From DASQJL01 sp036380835 (GTDB lineage: Bacteria; Eisenbacteria; RBG-16-71-46; SZUA-252), in the NCBI GenBank assembly GCA_036380835.1, contig DASVDZ010000007.1:1-64000 (forward strand): a stretch of 64,000 bases of DNA. Direction: 5' to 3'. A program made the position numbers and the translations under genes. Positions 52,669 to 60,253 of the stretch are shown here, piece by piece; position 1 is the first letter of the stretch, and each line of letters begins with the position of its first letter. The notes under the pieces were generated by a model. It had not been told where the DNA came from. It did not search any database and worked only from the letters and a program-made list of their open reading frames with translations.

Positions 52669-53763
52669 ATGGCGCTCCACGGCAACCTCGACGACTTCAG
52701 CCTTCCCGAGATCCTCCAGCTGATCGCCGTCCAGCAGAAGTCGGGCGTGCTCAAGCTGACGGCCGGTGAGGACGTCGCGGTGATCTTCTTCGACGGGGGG
52801 CGCGTCGTCTCGACGCGCGACCGGCGGCGGAACGCGAAGGATCCCTTGAAGCCATTCCTGGTCCGGACGGGTCGCCTGACCGAGGCCCAGCTCAAGCAGG
52901 TGGAGACGATCGAGGCCGAGAGCCGCCGCGAGTTGACCGACATCCTCCTCTCGGGCAACTACATGAACGGGGACCAGCTCTCGAAGGCCCTCGAGGAGCA
53001 GATCCAGGACACGCTCCACCAGCTGCTCACGTGGAAGACGGGGGCGTACAACTTCTCCGGCGACGCGCGCACGGTCCCGAAGTTCGCGGCGAACGTCCGG
53101 CTCAACACCGAAGGGCTCCTGATGGAGTCGATGCGCCGCATCGACGAGCTGGCGCGGTACAAGGAGGCGTTCGCGTCGACGGCGATGGTCCTCCGCCCGA
53201 AGGCGCTCGCCACGCCGCCCCAGCAGATGACGGAGGCCGAAGCGCGCGTGCTGCCGCTGGTGGACGGCCTCCGCCCGCTCCGCGACATCCTGGTCCAGTC
53301 GAAGCTCGTCGAGTTCGAAGGCTACGAAGCGCTCCACCATCTCTACGAGCTCGGCGTGATCGAGATCTCGTTGAGCGCGGCGCCGCCGAAGATCTCTCCC
53401 ATCACCGCGACGCCGCCGAAGGAAACGGCGCCGCGCGCGACCGGGGCCATCGCCGTGGTCGTCGGGGCGGCCGCGATCGTCGCCTCGCTCGGAATCGGCC
53501 TCTTCGCCACGCCGGCCCTCTTCTCCCAGGCGCGCCGCGCGGCGCCGGCGACCGCGTGGGCGGAGGGACCTATCGCCGAGGTCGACGAGATCCAGCGCGT
53601 GACGCTCGCCCTCGAGACCTACCGCGCCGTGCGCGACCGCTACCCGGCCGACCTCCAGGTCCTCGCCGTCGAAGGATTCCTTCCCTTCGAGATCGCGCGG
53701 GACGCCGCGCGGCACGGCGTCTATCGGAGCGACGGCGCGAGCTACTCGCGCGTGCCCCGCTGA
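52669..53763 (+). CDS. DUF4388-domain (PATAN-like) membrane protein
   Basis: A 364-residue protein. Residues 1-110 are a DUF4388 domain (HGNLDDFSLPEILQLIAVQQ, SGVLKLTAGEDVAVIFFDGG, ILLSGNYMNGDQLSKALEEQ) as found in PatA-like and gliding/signalling proteins of myxobacteria and cyanobacteria. A winged-helix-like section follows (VLPLVDGLRPLRDILVQSKL), then one helix (GAIAVVVGAAAIVASLGIGL, about 260-285), and an extracytoplasmic tail resembling a pseudopilin C-terminus (LETYRAVRDRYPADLQVLAV). A good GGGAGGA precedes the ATG. It is probably cotranslated with the TPR protein and relays a signal across the membrane. Confidence 0.75.
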   Translation: MALHGNLDDFSLPEILQLIAVQQKSGVLKLTAGEDVAVIFFDGGRVVSTRDRRRNAKDPLKPFLVRTGRLTEAQLKQVETIEAESRRELTDILLSGNYMNGDQLSKALEEQIQDTLHQLLTWKTGAYNFSGDARTVPKFAANVRLNTEGLLMESMRRIDELARYKEAFASTAMVLRPKALATPPQQMTEAEARVLPLVDGLRPLRDILVQSKLVEFEGYEALHHLYELGVIEISLSAAPPKISPITATPPKETAPRATGAIAVVVGAAAIVASLGIGLFATPALFSQARRAAPATAWAEGPIAEVDEIQRVTLALETYRAVRDRYPADLQVLAVEGFLPFEIARDAARHGVYRSDGASYSRVPR

Positions 53764-53768
53764 CGACC

Positions 53769-53797
53769 GAACCGGACGGCGCGGCCGGCCCCGGTTC
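53769..53797. terminator. Hairpin between convergent genes
   Basis: A 7 bp inverted repeat GAACCGG/CCGGTTC with a GC-rich 15 nt loop fills most of the 36 bp between the convergent stops at 53763 and 53800. It lacks U-tracts, so any terminator activity is hairpin- or Rho-dependent. Confidence 0.35.
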
Positions 53798-53799
53798 CC

Positions 53800-54873
53800 C
53801 TACGCCCGCGACTCGCCGCCTCGCGCCCGGCCGGAAGCCAGGATCCGCGCGAGCGGGTAACCCTCCCCGAAACGGACGCGATCGTACGCCGACGCCGCCA
53901 CGCCGAGGACGGCCGCGACGACCCCGGTCCAGGGCGCGAGCGGAAGGAGGAGCGCCAGGAAGAGGAGTTGGAGGCCGATCGCGAGGCGGTTGACGCGCCG
54001 CGCGCCAGGCGCTCCCGCCGCCGTCCGACGCGACCGATCGGGCCCCAGCCCTAGGGTCGCCCCCGCCGCGACGCCCCAGATCGCGGGCGCGGCCTCGACC
54101 GCGATCAGGCCGGTCAGCGCGGCGCCCCACGCGAGAAGCCCCGCGAGCGCCCACGACCGGTCCGCCCCGAGCCGCACCGCGAGCGTCCGCTGCCCCGCGG
54201 CGGCGTCGCCCGGGGCGTCGGCGATCATCGTGAGGAGGGACACGGACCCCACCCCGATCGCGTACGGAAGGGAAGCGAAGAGGGCGTCCCGCCACGCCGC
54301 GGGCGATCCGTCCGGCAGCGCTCCGGAGACCGCCGCTCCGAGGAGGAAGGCGACCACGCCGTAGCCGGCCGCGTGGCTCGCGAGATCGAGGCCCGCGCGC
54401 TCCTTGAGGGAGATCCCGGGCGCCGCGTACGCGGCCCCGAGCGCGGCGGCCGCGACGAGGAGGGCGCGCACCGCCGGAGTCAGCGGCGGCGCGATCGCGA
54501 TCGCCGCGGCGAGGGCCACGGCCAGGGCTCCGGCGCGCGCGAGATCCCCCCGGGAAACGAGCCCTCGCGCCAGGGCGCGGCCCTTCTCGTTTCGCCGGTC
54601 CCCTTCGCGGTCCCGCCACGCGTTCGCGGCGTGCACCGCCGCGAGGATCAGGAGGAGCGACGCGAGCGGGAGCGCCGTCTCCCACGGGCCCGTCCCGGAC
54701 GCCGGCCCGTCGGCGCCCGGGAACCTGGCGGCGCCCCTGGACCCGCCGCCCGCCCGCGCGGCCGCCCGCGCGGCCGAGCCCCAGGCGCTCCCCGCCCCGT
54801 AGAGCGCCACGGCGGGGATCCAGAGGAGCGGCCTCAGGGCGAAGAGGAGATCGAGCGCGCGGCGCACCGTCAC
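53800..54873 (-). CDS. UbiA-family prenyltransferase
   Basis: A 357-residue polytopic enzyme starting at GTG 54873 (GTGA overlap with the GT9 gene). About nine hydrophobic segments. The first Asp-rich motif is NAWRDREGDRRNEKGR (N-x3-D-x3-D) near residue 90, the second MIADAPGDAAAGQRTLAVRLG near residue 225, as in UbiA/MenA enzymes that transfer prenyl chains to aromatic or sugar acceptors. The acceptor is unknown; linkage with a glycosyltransferase may suggest a lipid-linked sugar or quinone role. Confidence 0.78.
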   Translation of the reverse strand: MTVRRALDLLFALRPLLWIPAVALYGAGSAWGSAARAAARAGGGSRGAARFPGADGPASGTGPWETALPLASLLLILAAVHAANAWRDREGDRRNEKGRALARGLVSRGDLARAGALAVALAAAIAIAPPLTPAVRALLVAAAALGAAYAAPGISLKERAGLDLASHAAGYGVVAFLLGAAVSGALPDGSPAAWRDALFASLPYAIGVGSVSLLTMIADAPGDAAAGQRTLAVRLGADRSWALAGLLAWGAALTGLIAVEAAPAIWGVAAGATLGLGPDRSRRTAAGAPGARRVNRLAIGLQLLFLALLLPLAPWTGVVAAVLGVAASAYDRVRFGEGYPLARILASGRARGGESRA

Positions 54874-55880
54874 CTCGGCGCGAGGAGCCGGTCGAGCGCG
54901 CCGGTCGCGCTTCGAACGTCGAGCGCGCGCAGGCAGCCGTATCCGATCGGACACGTGCGGCGGTAGCAAGGGGAGCAGGGGTAGGCGGCGTAGAGGTTCG
55001 CGACCCAGGGCGAGTCGGCCGAGGTCCAGACGGGGCTCGTGGAGCCGAAGAGCGCGACCGTGGGCCGGCCGAGCGCCGCCGCGGCGTGCATCACGCCGGA
55101 GTCGTTCGAGAGAACCGCGCGCGCGCCGTCGAGGAGCCCGAAGAGCTCCGGCAGGTCGGTCGCTCCCGCGAGGGAGACCGCGCGCGCGCCTTCCGAGATC
55201 GCGCGCGCCGCGACCTGGTCCGCGACCGGGCGGTCCGCCGCCGAGCCAACGACGGCCAGGGCGAGGCCGCGGTGGCGCGCGAGGTGGGCTCCCGCCGCCG
55301 CGAATCGTTCGGCGCCCCACTGCTTGGCGGGGCCGTAGGCGGCCCCGGGCGCGAGCACGGCGTAAGGCGCCCCGCCGATCCCCGCGGTGCGGAGCCGCTC
55401 CGCCGCCGCCGCCGTCTCCGCGGCCGTCGCCGCGATCGACGGCGCGACCGGATCGACGCGAAGTCCGGCCGCGAGGGCCACCTCGCGGTACTCGTCGGCG
55501 CGCGACCGGGACCGCGCGGCGCCCGCGCGCCGCACCCGCCGCGTGAGGAGGAACCCGCGTCCCTCGGCGGCGTAGCCGATCCGTTCGGGAATTCCGGCGA
55601 GCGCCGCGAGCAGCGCGGAGGAGAACGACTCGGTGAGGAGGAGCGCGCGTCGCGGGCGAAGCGAGCGGAGCGCGCCGAGCGGCCCGTAGCGCCGCGCCCG
55701 CGACCAGGGCACGTATCGCGATCGCGGGAACCGGGGAGCGACGAGCGCCTCGAACGGGGCCGGCCCGAGGAAGACGGCGTCGGATTCCGCGGCGGCCCCG
55801 ATCACGGGCAAAGCGAGGATCAGGTCGCCAAGCCAGTTCGGCAGCCGGACGAGAAGGGGGCCCGGCCCGCGCGCCGTCAC
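54870..55880 (-). CDS. Glycosyltransferase family 9 (heptosyltransferase II-like)
   Basis: A 336-residue GT-B enzyme starting at GTG 55880. N-terminal LLVRLPNWLGDLILALPVIG aligns with the acceptor domain of WaaF. The nucleotide-sugar domain shows VLAPGAAYGPAKQWGAERFA, VSLAGATDLPELFGLLDGAR and LSNDSGVMHAAAALGRPTVALFG-type motifs. Such enzymes add heptose to the LPS inner core. A C-terminal Cys-rich piece (YPCSPCYRRTCPIGYGCLR) is common in this subfamily. Confidence 0.85.
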   Translation of the reverse strand: MTARGPGPLLVRLPNWLGDLILALPVIGAAAESDAVFLGPAPFEALVAPRFPRSRYVPWSRARRYGPLGALRSLRPRRALLLTESFSSALLAALAGIPERIGYAAEGRGFLLTRRVRRAGAARSRSRADEYREVALAAGLRVDPVAPSIAATAAETAAAAERLRTAGIGGAPYAVLAPGAAYGPAKQWGAERFAAAGAHLARHRGLALAVVGSAADRPVADQVAARAISEGARAVSLAGATDLPELFGLLDGARAVLSNDSGVMHAAAALGRPTVALFGSTSPVWTSADSPWVANLYAAYPCSPCYRRTCPIGYGCLRALDVRSATGALDRLLAPR

Positions 55881-55901
55881 GGCCTTACCGGGCCCCGCCG
55901 A

Positions 55902-57101
55902 TCAGGAGAGGATCCGGAGGCTCCGCGCGGCGTCGCCGAGCACCTCGAGCGCGCGATCCAGCTCCTCTTCCGTATGGGTCGCGGTCACGATGGTCCGGAG
56001 CCGCGCCCTCCCCTTCGCCACCGTCGGATAGCCGATGCCCTGGGCGAAGACGCCGCGCGAGAAGGCGAGGTCGGAGAGCTTCATCGCGACGTCCGCCTCG
56101 CCGACGATGATCGGCGTGATCGGCGTCTCGCTGATCCCGGTGTCGAATCCGAGCCGAGCCAGACCCGCCTTGAACCGCTTGGTGTTCGACCAGAGCCGTT
56201 CGATCCGTTCGGGCTCCTGCTCGAGAACGTCGAACGCCGCCAGGCAGGCCGCCGCGACGGCCGGCGGATGCGACGTCGAGAAGAGGAACGGCCGGGCGCG
56301 GTGGTAGAGGTAGTCGATCAGGCTCCGCGAGCCGCACACGTATCCGCCGAGCACGCCGATCGCCTTCGAGAGCGTCCCGACCTGGATGTCCACCTGGCCA
56401 TGGACCCCGAAGTGGTCGATCGTGCCCCGCCCGGCGCGGCCGAGCACGCCGCTCGCGTGCGCGTCGTCCACCATCATGATCGCGCCGTGCTCGCGCGCGA
56501 GCGCGGCGATCTCCGGGAGCGGCGCGATGTCCCCGTCCATCGAGAAGACGCCGTCGGTGATCACGAGGCGCCGCTTCACGTCGGACGTCTCCTCGAGCAG
56601 CTTCCGGAGCGTGGCGACGTCGCGGTGCGGGAAGACCTTGATCGCCGCCCGCGAGAGGCGCGCGCCGTCGATGATGCTGGCGTGGTTCAGCTCGTCCGAG
56701 AGGATCAGGTCCTCCTTGCCGAGGACCGCCGACACGGTGCCGGCGTTGGCGGCGAAGCCGCTCTGGAAGACGACCGCCGCCTCGGTCTTCTTGAACGCGG
56801 CGATCCGGCGCTCGAGCTCCATGTGGAGCTCCATCGTTCCGGCGATCGTCCGGACCGAGCCGGAGCCCGCGCCCAGCTCGTCGATCGCCCGGCGCGCCGC
56901 CTCGCGCAGCTTGGGATGCGTGGTGAGCCCCAGATAGTTGTTCGACGAGAGGTTGATGACGTCGCGTCCGTCGAAGCGGGCCCGCGCCTTCTGCTCTCCC
57001 GAGAGCACGCGGAGGCTCCGGTGGAGCCCCTCCCGCTTGAGCTCTTCCAGGATCTCGTCGAGGAACTGGAGCGGATGGGCCGTATCGGAGGCGCGGCTCA
57101 T
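55902..57101 (-). CDS. kbl: 2-amino-3-ketobutyrate CoA ligase (glycine C-acetyltransferase)
   Basis: A 399-residue PLP enzyme of the alpha-oxoamine synthase family. It cleaves 2-amino-3-oxobutyrate with CoA to glycine and acetyl-CoA. ATG 57101 overlaps the tdh stop (ATGA). Motifs: INLSSNNYLGLTTHPKL, SGSVRTIAGTMELHMELE, VDDAHASGVLGRAGRG, and the PLP Lys in IQVGTLSKAIGVLGG (about residue 240). Pairing with tdh identifies the substrate, since the fold alone cannot separate Kbl from serine palmitoyltransferase relatives. Confidence 0.93.
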   Translation of the reverse strand: MSRASDTAHPLQFLDEILEELKREGLHRSLRVLSGEQKARARFDGRDVINLSSNNYLGLTTHPKLREAARRAIDELGAGSGSVRTIAGTMELHMELERRIAAFKKTEAAVVFQSGFAANAGTVSAVLGKEDLILSDELNHASIIDGARLSRAAIKVFPHRDVATLRKLLEETSDVKRRLVITDGVFSMDGDIAPLPEIAALAREHGAIMMVDDAHASGVLGRAGRGTIDHFGVHGQVDIQVGTLSKAIGVLGGYVCGSRSLIDYLYHRARPFLFSTSHPPAVAAACLAAFDVLEQEPERIERLWSNTKRFKAGLARLGFDTGISETPITPIIVGEADVAMKLSDLAFSRGVFAQGIGYPTVAKGRARLRTIVTATHTEEELDRALEVLGDAARSLRILS

Positions 57102-58180
57102 GGGTGATCCCTCTTCAGCACGATCTTGCCGGCCTTCCCCGACCGCTGGAGCTCGACCGCCTTGTCGAACTCCGACCAGCCGAGCACGTGCGTGATGACG
57201 GGGCGCACGTCGAGCTTCCCCGAGAGGAGGAGCGCCTCCATGCGATACCAGGTGTCGAAGATCAGGCGGCCGTTGATCCCCTGCACGATCGCGCCGCGGA
57301 AGATGATCTCCTTCGCGACGTCGATCTCGAGCGGCGCGGAGGGGATGCCGAGGAGCGACACGCGCCCCCCGTTCGCCAGGAGCTCGAACCCGTCGCGGAA
57401 CGCCTGGGGGTGCCCCGACATCTCGAGCATCCCGTCGACCCCGCGGCCGTCGGTCGCCTTCCGGATCGGGTCGACGACCGAGCCCTGCTCGACGTTGAGC
57501 AGGAGATCGGCGCCCATCTTCCCGGCCAGCTCGAGCCGCATCGGGTTCTTGTCGATCGCGCCCACCCACGCGGCGCCCGCCGCCTTGAGCACCCCGATCG
57601 AGAAGCATCCGATCGGCCCGCACCCGAAGACGGCGAACCGCAGGCCGGCGACCGGCCCCGCGAGGGCCGTGTGCACGGCGTTCCCCAGCGGGTCGTGGAT
57701 CGCGGCGATCTCCTCGGGGATGTCGGGGTGGAGACGCCAGACGTTCTGCTCCGGGACGACGACGTAGTCGGCGAAGGCGCCGGCGCGGTCGACGCCGAGG
57801 ATCGAGACGTTCTGGCAGAGGTGTTGGAGCCCCCGCCGGCAGGCGTAGCAGATGTTGCAGTAGACGTGGGTTTCGCCGGTCACCCGGTCGCCCGGCTTGA
57901 CGAGGGTCACCTCGCCGCCGATCGACTCGACGACGCCGGTGAACTCATGGCCGGGCACCAGCGGGGGTTTGATCCGCGATTGGGCCCAGCGATCCCACTC
58001 GACGATGTGCAGATCGGTGCCGCAGATGGCGAACGCGGTGACGCGGATTCGCACGTCGTTCGGGCCGACCGACGGAATCGGCACGACGGTCGGTCTCAGG
58101 CCCGGCTCCGGCGCCGCCTTCTGGATCGCCCACATCGTCCCCGACGTCACTCTCGGCTCCTTCGTAGTCGTAACGGACAC
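57098..58180 (-). CDS. tdh: L-threonine 3-dehydrogenase
   Basis: A 360-residue zinc- and NAD-dependent alcohol-dehydrogenase-family enzyme that oxidises threonine to 2-amino-3-ketobutyrate. GTG 58180 is 7 nt after AAAGGAG. Catalytic zinc ligands: Cys in AICGTDLHIVEWD, His/Glu in VPGHEFTGVV. Structural zinc Cys4 in CNICYACRRGLQHLC. Cofactor motif FAVFGCGPIGCFSIGVL. The HIVEWDRWAQSRIKPPLVPG phrase is specific to Tdh. Head of the tdh-kbl-GT9-ubiA transcript. Confidence 0.95.
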   Translation of the reverse strand: MSVTTTKEPRVTSGTMWAIQKAAPEPGLRPTVVPIPSVGPNDVRIRVTAFAICGTDLHIVEWDRWAQSRIKPPLVPGHEFTGVVESIGGEVTLVKPGDRVTGETHVYCNICYACRRGLQHLCQNVSILGVDRAGAFADYVVVPEQNVWRLHPDIPEEIAAIHDPLGNAVHTALAGPVAGLRFAVFGCGPIGCFSIGVLKAAGAAWVGAIDKNPMRLELAGKMGADLLLNVEQGSVVDPIRKATDGRGVDGMLEMSGHPQAFRDGFELLANGGRVSLLGIPSAPLEIDVAKEIIFRGAIVQGINGRLIFDTWYRMEALLLSGKLDVRPVITHVLGWSEFDKAVELQRSGKAGKIVLKRDHP

Positions 58181-58227
58181 AGCGCCGCTCCTTTCGAGAT
58201 CATGGATGTGGAGGCACCACCGAGCCG

Positions 58228-58255
58228 ATTATGGGAGGGGGGGCGGCGGAATCAA
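58228..58255 (-). promoter_or_regulatory. Promoter of the tdh-kbl operon
   Basis: TTGATT (58250-58255), a 16 bp spacer, CATAAT (58228-58233) on the minus strand. Predicted +1 about 58221, leader 41 nt with a good Shine-Dalgarno. Confidence 0.5.
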
Positions 58256-58268
58256 GGACTTTCCCCGC

Positions 58269-59198
58269 TCAGTATCCGCGCGCCCGGTCGACCGTTCCCC
58301 CGAGCGGCTCCCCCGCGCGATAGCGCCGCCAGTTCGCGGCGAAATCCCGGGCGAGGGGCTCCGTCGTTCCGGTCCCGGCGACGTGCGGCGTGATCCAGAC
58401 GCCCGGCACGTCCCGGATCGGATGCCCCGCGGGAAGCGGCTCCTCGCGGAAGACGTCGAGGATCGCGCGCGCCGGCCGGCGTCGGGCGAGCCCCGCGAGG
58501 AGCGCCGCCTCGTCCACCGTGCGCCCCCGCGAGGCGTTCACGAACACCGCCCCCTCCTTCATGCGATCGAAGCGCGGCGCGTCCCAGAACGATTCCGTGT
58601 CGCGCGTGAGCGGCAGCAGGTTCACGACGACGTCGGCGGCGGGCAGGAGCGCCTCGAGCGCCGACGCCTCCTCGACGCCCGCCGCGTGGTCCTCGGCGGT
58701 GAGCGGCCCGCGGCGGACGCCGCGCGTCGCCATGCGGAGCGCGCGCGCCACCTCGGCGACGCGGCGCCCGATCGCGCCGTGGCCCACCACGAGCATCGAG
58801 CGCCCGGCGAGCGTCGCCGGCGTCCAACGATCCCACGAGCGCGCCGTGATTCCCGCGATCGCCTCGCGCACGCCGAGCGCGTCCGCGAGCAGGTACCCGG
58901 CGACGTACTCGGCGACCCGGTCCGGGAAGTCGCCGATCGTCCGGGTGAGGCGGACGCCGTCGCGCCACTCGGGCCTCGCGAACCACGCGTCGACGCCGGC
59001 CCAGCCGGAGTGGATCCAGCGGAGGCGGGTCAGGGCGCGCGGCGCCGCGGGAGGACGCGTCGCGCAGAACCAGACCGTCGCCTCCGCGGCGCGCGGGTCC
59101 TCCGGGGCGACCCAGGGGAGGGGCGTTCCGGCCGCCCGCTCCGCGGCCGAGGCGAGCGCCGGCGGGTCCCGGTCCTCGATCAGCACGAGGTCGTTCAT
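58269..59198 (-). CDS. D-2-hydroxyacid dehydrogenase
   Basis: A 309-residue NAD(P)-dependent oxidoreductase of the glyoxylate/hydroxypyruvate reductase-like group. Rossmann motif VVGHGAIGRRVAEVARAL; catalytic Arg in VNASRGRTVDEAAL, Glu in DVFREEPLP and His in ITPHVAGTG. The exact substrate cannot be read from sequence. ATG 59198 overlaps the GT9 stop. It is the last gene of the nadB-to-dehydrogenase run. Confidence 0.85.
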   Translation of the reverse strand: MNDLVLIEDRDPPALASAAERAAGTPLPWVAPEDPRAAEATVWFCATRPPAAPRALTRLRWIHSGWAGVDAWFARPEWRDGVRLTRTIGDFPDRVAEYVAGYLLADALGVREAIAGITARSWDRWTPATLAGRSMLVVGHGAIGRRVAEVARALRMATRGVRRGPLTAEDHAAGVEEASALEALLPAADVVVNLLPLTRDTESFWDAPRFDRMKEGAVFVNASRGRTVDEAALLAGLARRRPARAILDVFREEPLPAGHPIRDVPGVWITPHVAGTGTTEPLARDFAANWRRYRAGEPLGGTVDRARGY

Positions 59199-60250
59199 GC
59201 GCCCTCCCGCCCGAGCGCCTCGAGCGCGGCATGGAGCGCCAGGTCGGGCGTCAGGTCGTTCATGCAGCGGTGGTGGCGGAGCGGGCAGCGCCGCTTTCCG
59301 TGCACGTCGCAGGGACGGCACGCGAGCGCGATCTCGGCGACCCGGTCGCGAGGCCCTTGCGGCGCGAACCCGAACGCGGGGACCGTGCTTCCGAAGAGGC
59401 CAACCGCCGGCACGCCGAGCGCCGGACCGAGGTGGAGCACCGCCGAGTCGTTCGACACGATGAGCCGCGCGAAGGAGGCGAGCGCCGCCATCTCGCGGAA
59501 CTCGAGCGCGGCGATCGCGTCGTGCCGTTCGCGCGGGAGGAGCGCCCGGTACTCCGCGGCCAGCGCCGATTCCCCGGGCGCGACCGCGAACCGGGGGGCG
59601 AGCCCGGCCGTTCGCTCGAGCCGGTCGGCCAGCGCGACGTAATGGGAGGGCGGCCAGCGCTTCGTGGCCCACCGCGCGCCGACGCCGAGGAGCGCGAACC
59701 GGCCGGCGTCCCCGCCCAAGCGCGCCGCCGCGCGCTCCAGCTCCGACGGGGTGAAGGCGTCCCTCAGCCACGCCGCCGGCTCCCCGGCGGGGTCGAGGCC
59801 GGAGATCTCGCGATAAACGCGAAGCAACGGCGGTAACGGATTCACATGAAGCCACTTGGCATAGACCATCATCCGCCGGCGCAGGGCATGTTTCGGGGGA
59901 AGGACGCGGCGCGCGCGTTCAAGCCCGGCGGTGAGCCGGGAGGAACGGAAGTTCTGGTGGAGGTCGAAGATCTCTTCGACCCCCTCCCGCTTCAGGAAGG
60001 CCGCGAGGTCGCCCAGCGAGGCGCGGACGCCGATCGGAGCCGGGGCCGCGGGATCGCTCGACCGGTCCTCCAGCGCGTAGAACCGGTCGATGTCCGGATG
60101 GCCGCGAAGCACCGACGCGTACCGCTCCTTCGTGGCGAAGAGGACGCGACGTCCCGGCTCGACCTCGCGCAGGAAGCGGGGCACGTGGGCGGCGAGGAGG
60201 ACGTCGCCGAGCGAGGAGAAGCGCACGACGACGGCCGGTCCGCGCGGCAT
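59195..60250 (-). CDS. Glycosyltransferase family 9 (heptosyltransferase I/II-like)
   Basis: A 351-residue GT-B protein. N-terminal VVRFSSLGDVLLAAHVPRFL; C-terminal domain FALLGVGARWATKRWPPSHY and RLIVSNDSAVLHLGPALG, then a Cys-rich PCDVHGKRRCPLRHHRC tail. Unlike the copy at 54870 it sits directly after an MsbA-like exporter, supporting a lipid A/LPS core role. It starts at ATG 60250, 3 bp after the exporter. Confidence 0.86.
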   Translation of the reverse strand: MPRGPAVVVRFSSLGDVLLAAHVPRFLREVEPGRRVLFATKERYASVLRGHPDIDRFYALEDRSSDPAAPAPIGVRASLGDLAAFLKREGVEEIFDLHQNFRSSRLTAGLERARRVLPPKHALRRRMMVYAKWLHVNPLPPLLRVYREISGLDPAGEPAAWLRDAFTPSELERAAARLGGDAGRFALLGVGARWATKRWPPSHYVALADRLERTAGLAPRFAVAPGESALAAEYRALLPRERHDAIAALEFREMAALASFARLIVSNDSAVLHLGPALGVPAVGLFGSTVPAFGFAPQGPRDRVAEIALACRPCDVHGKRRCPLRHHRCMNDLTPDLALHAALEALGREGA

Positions 60251-60253
60251 CGC

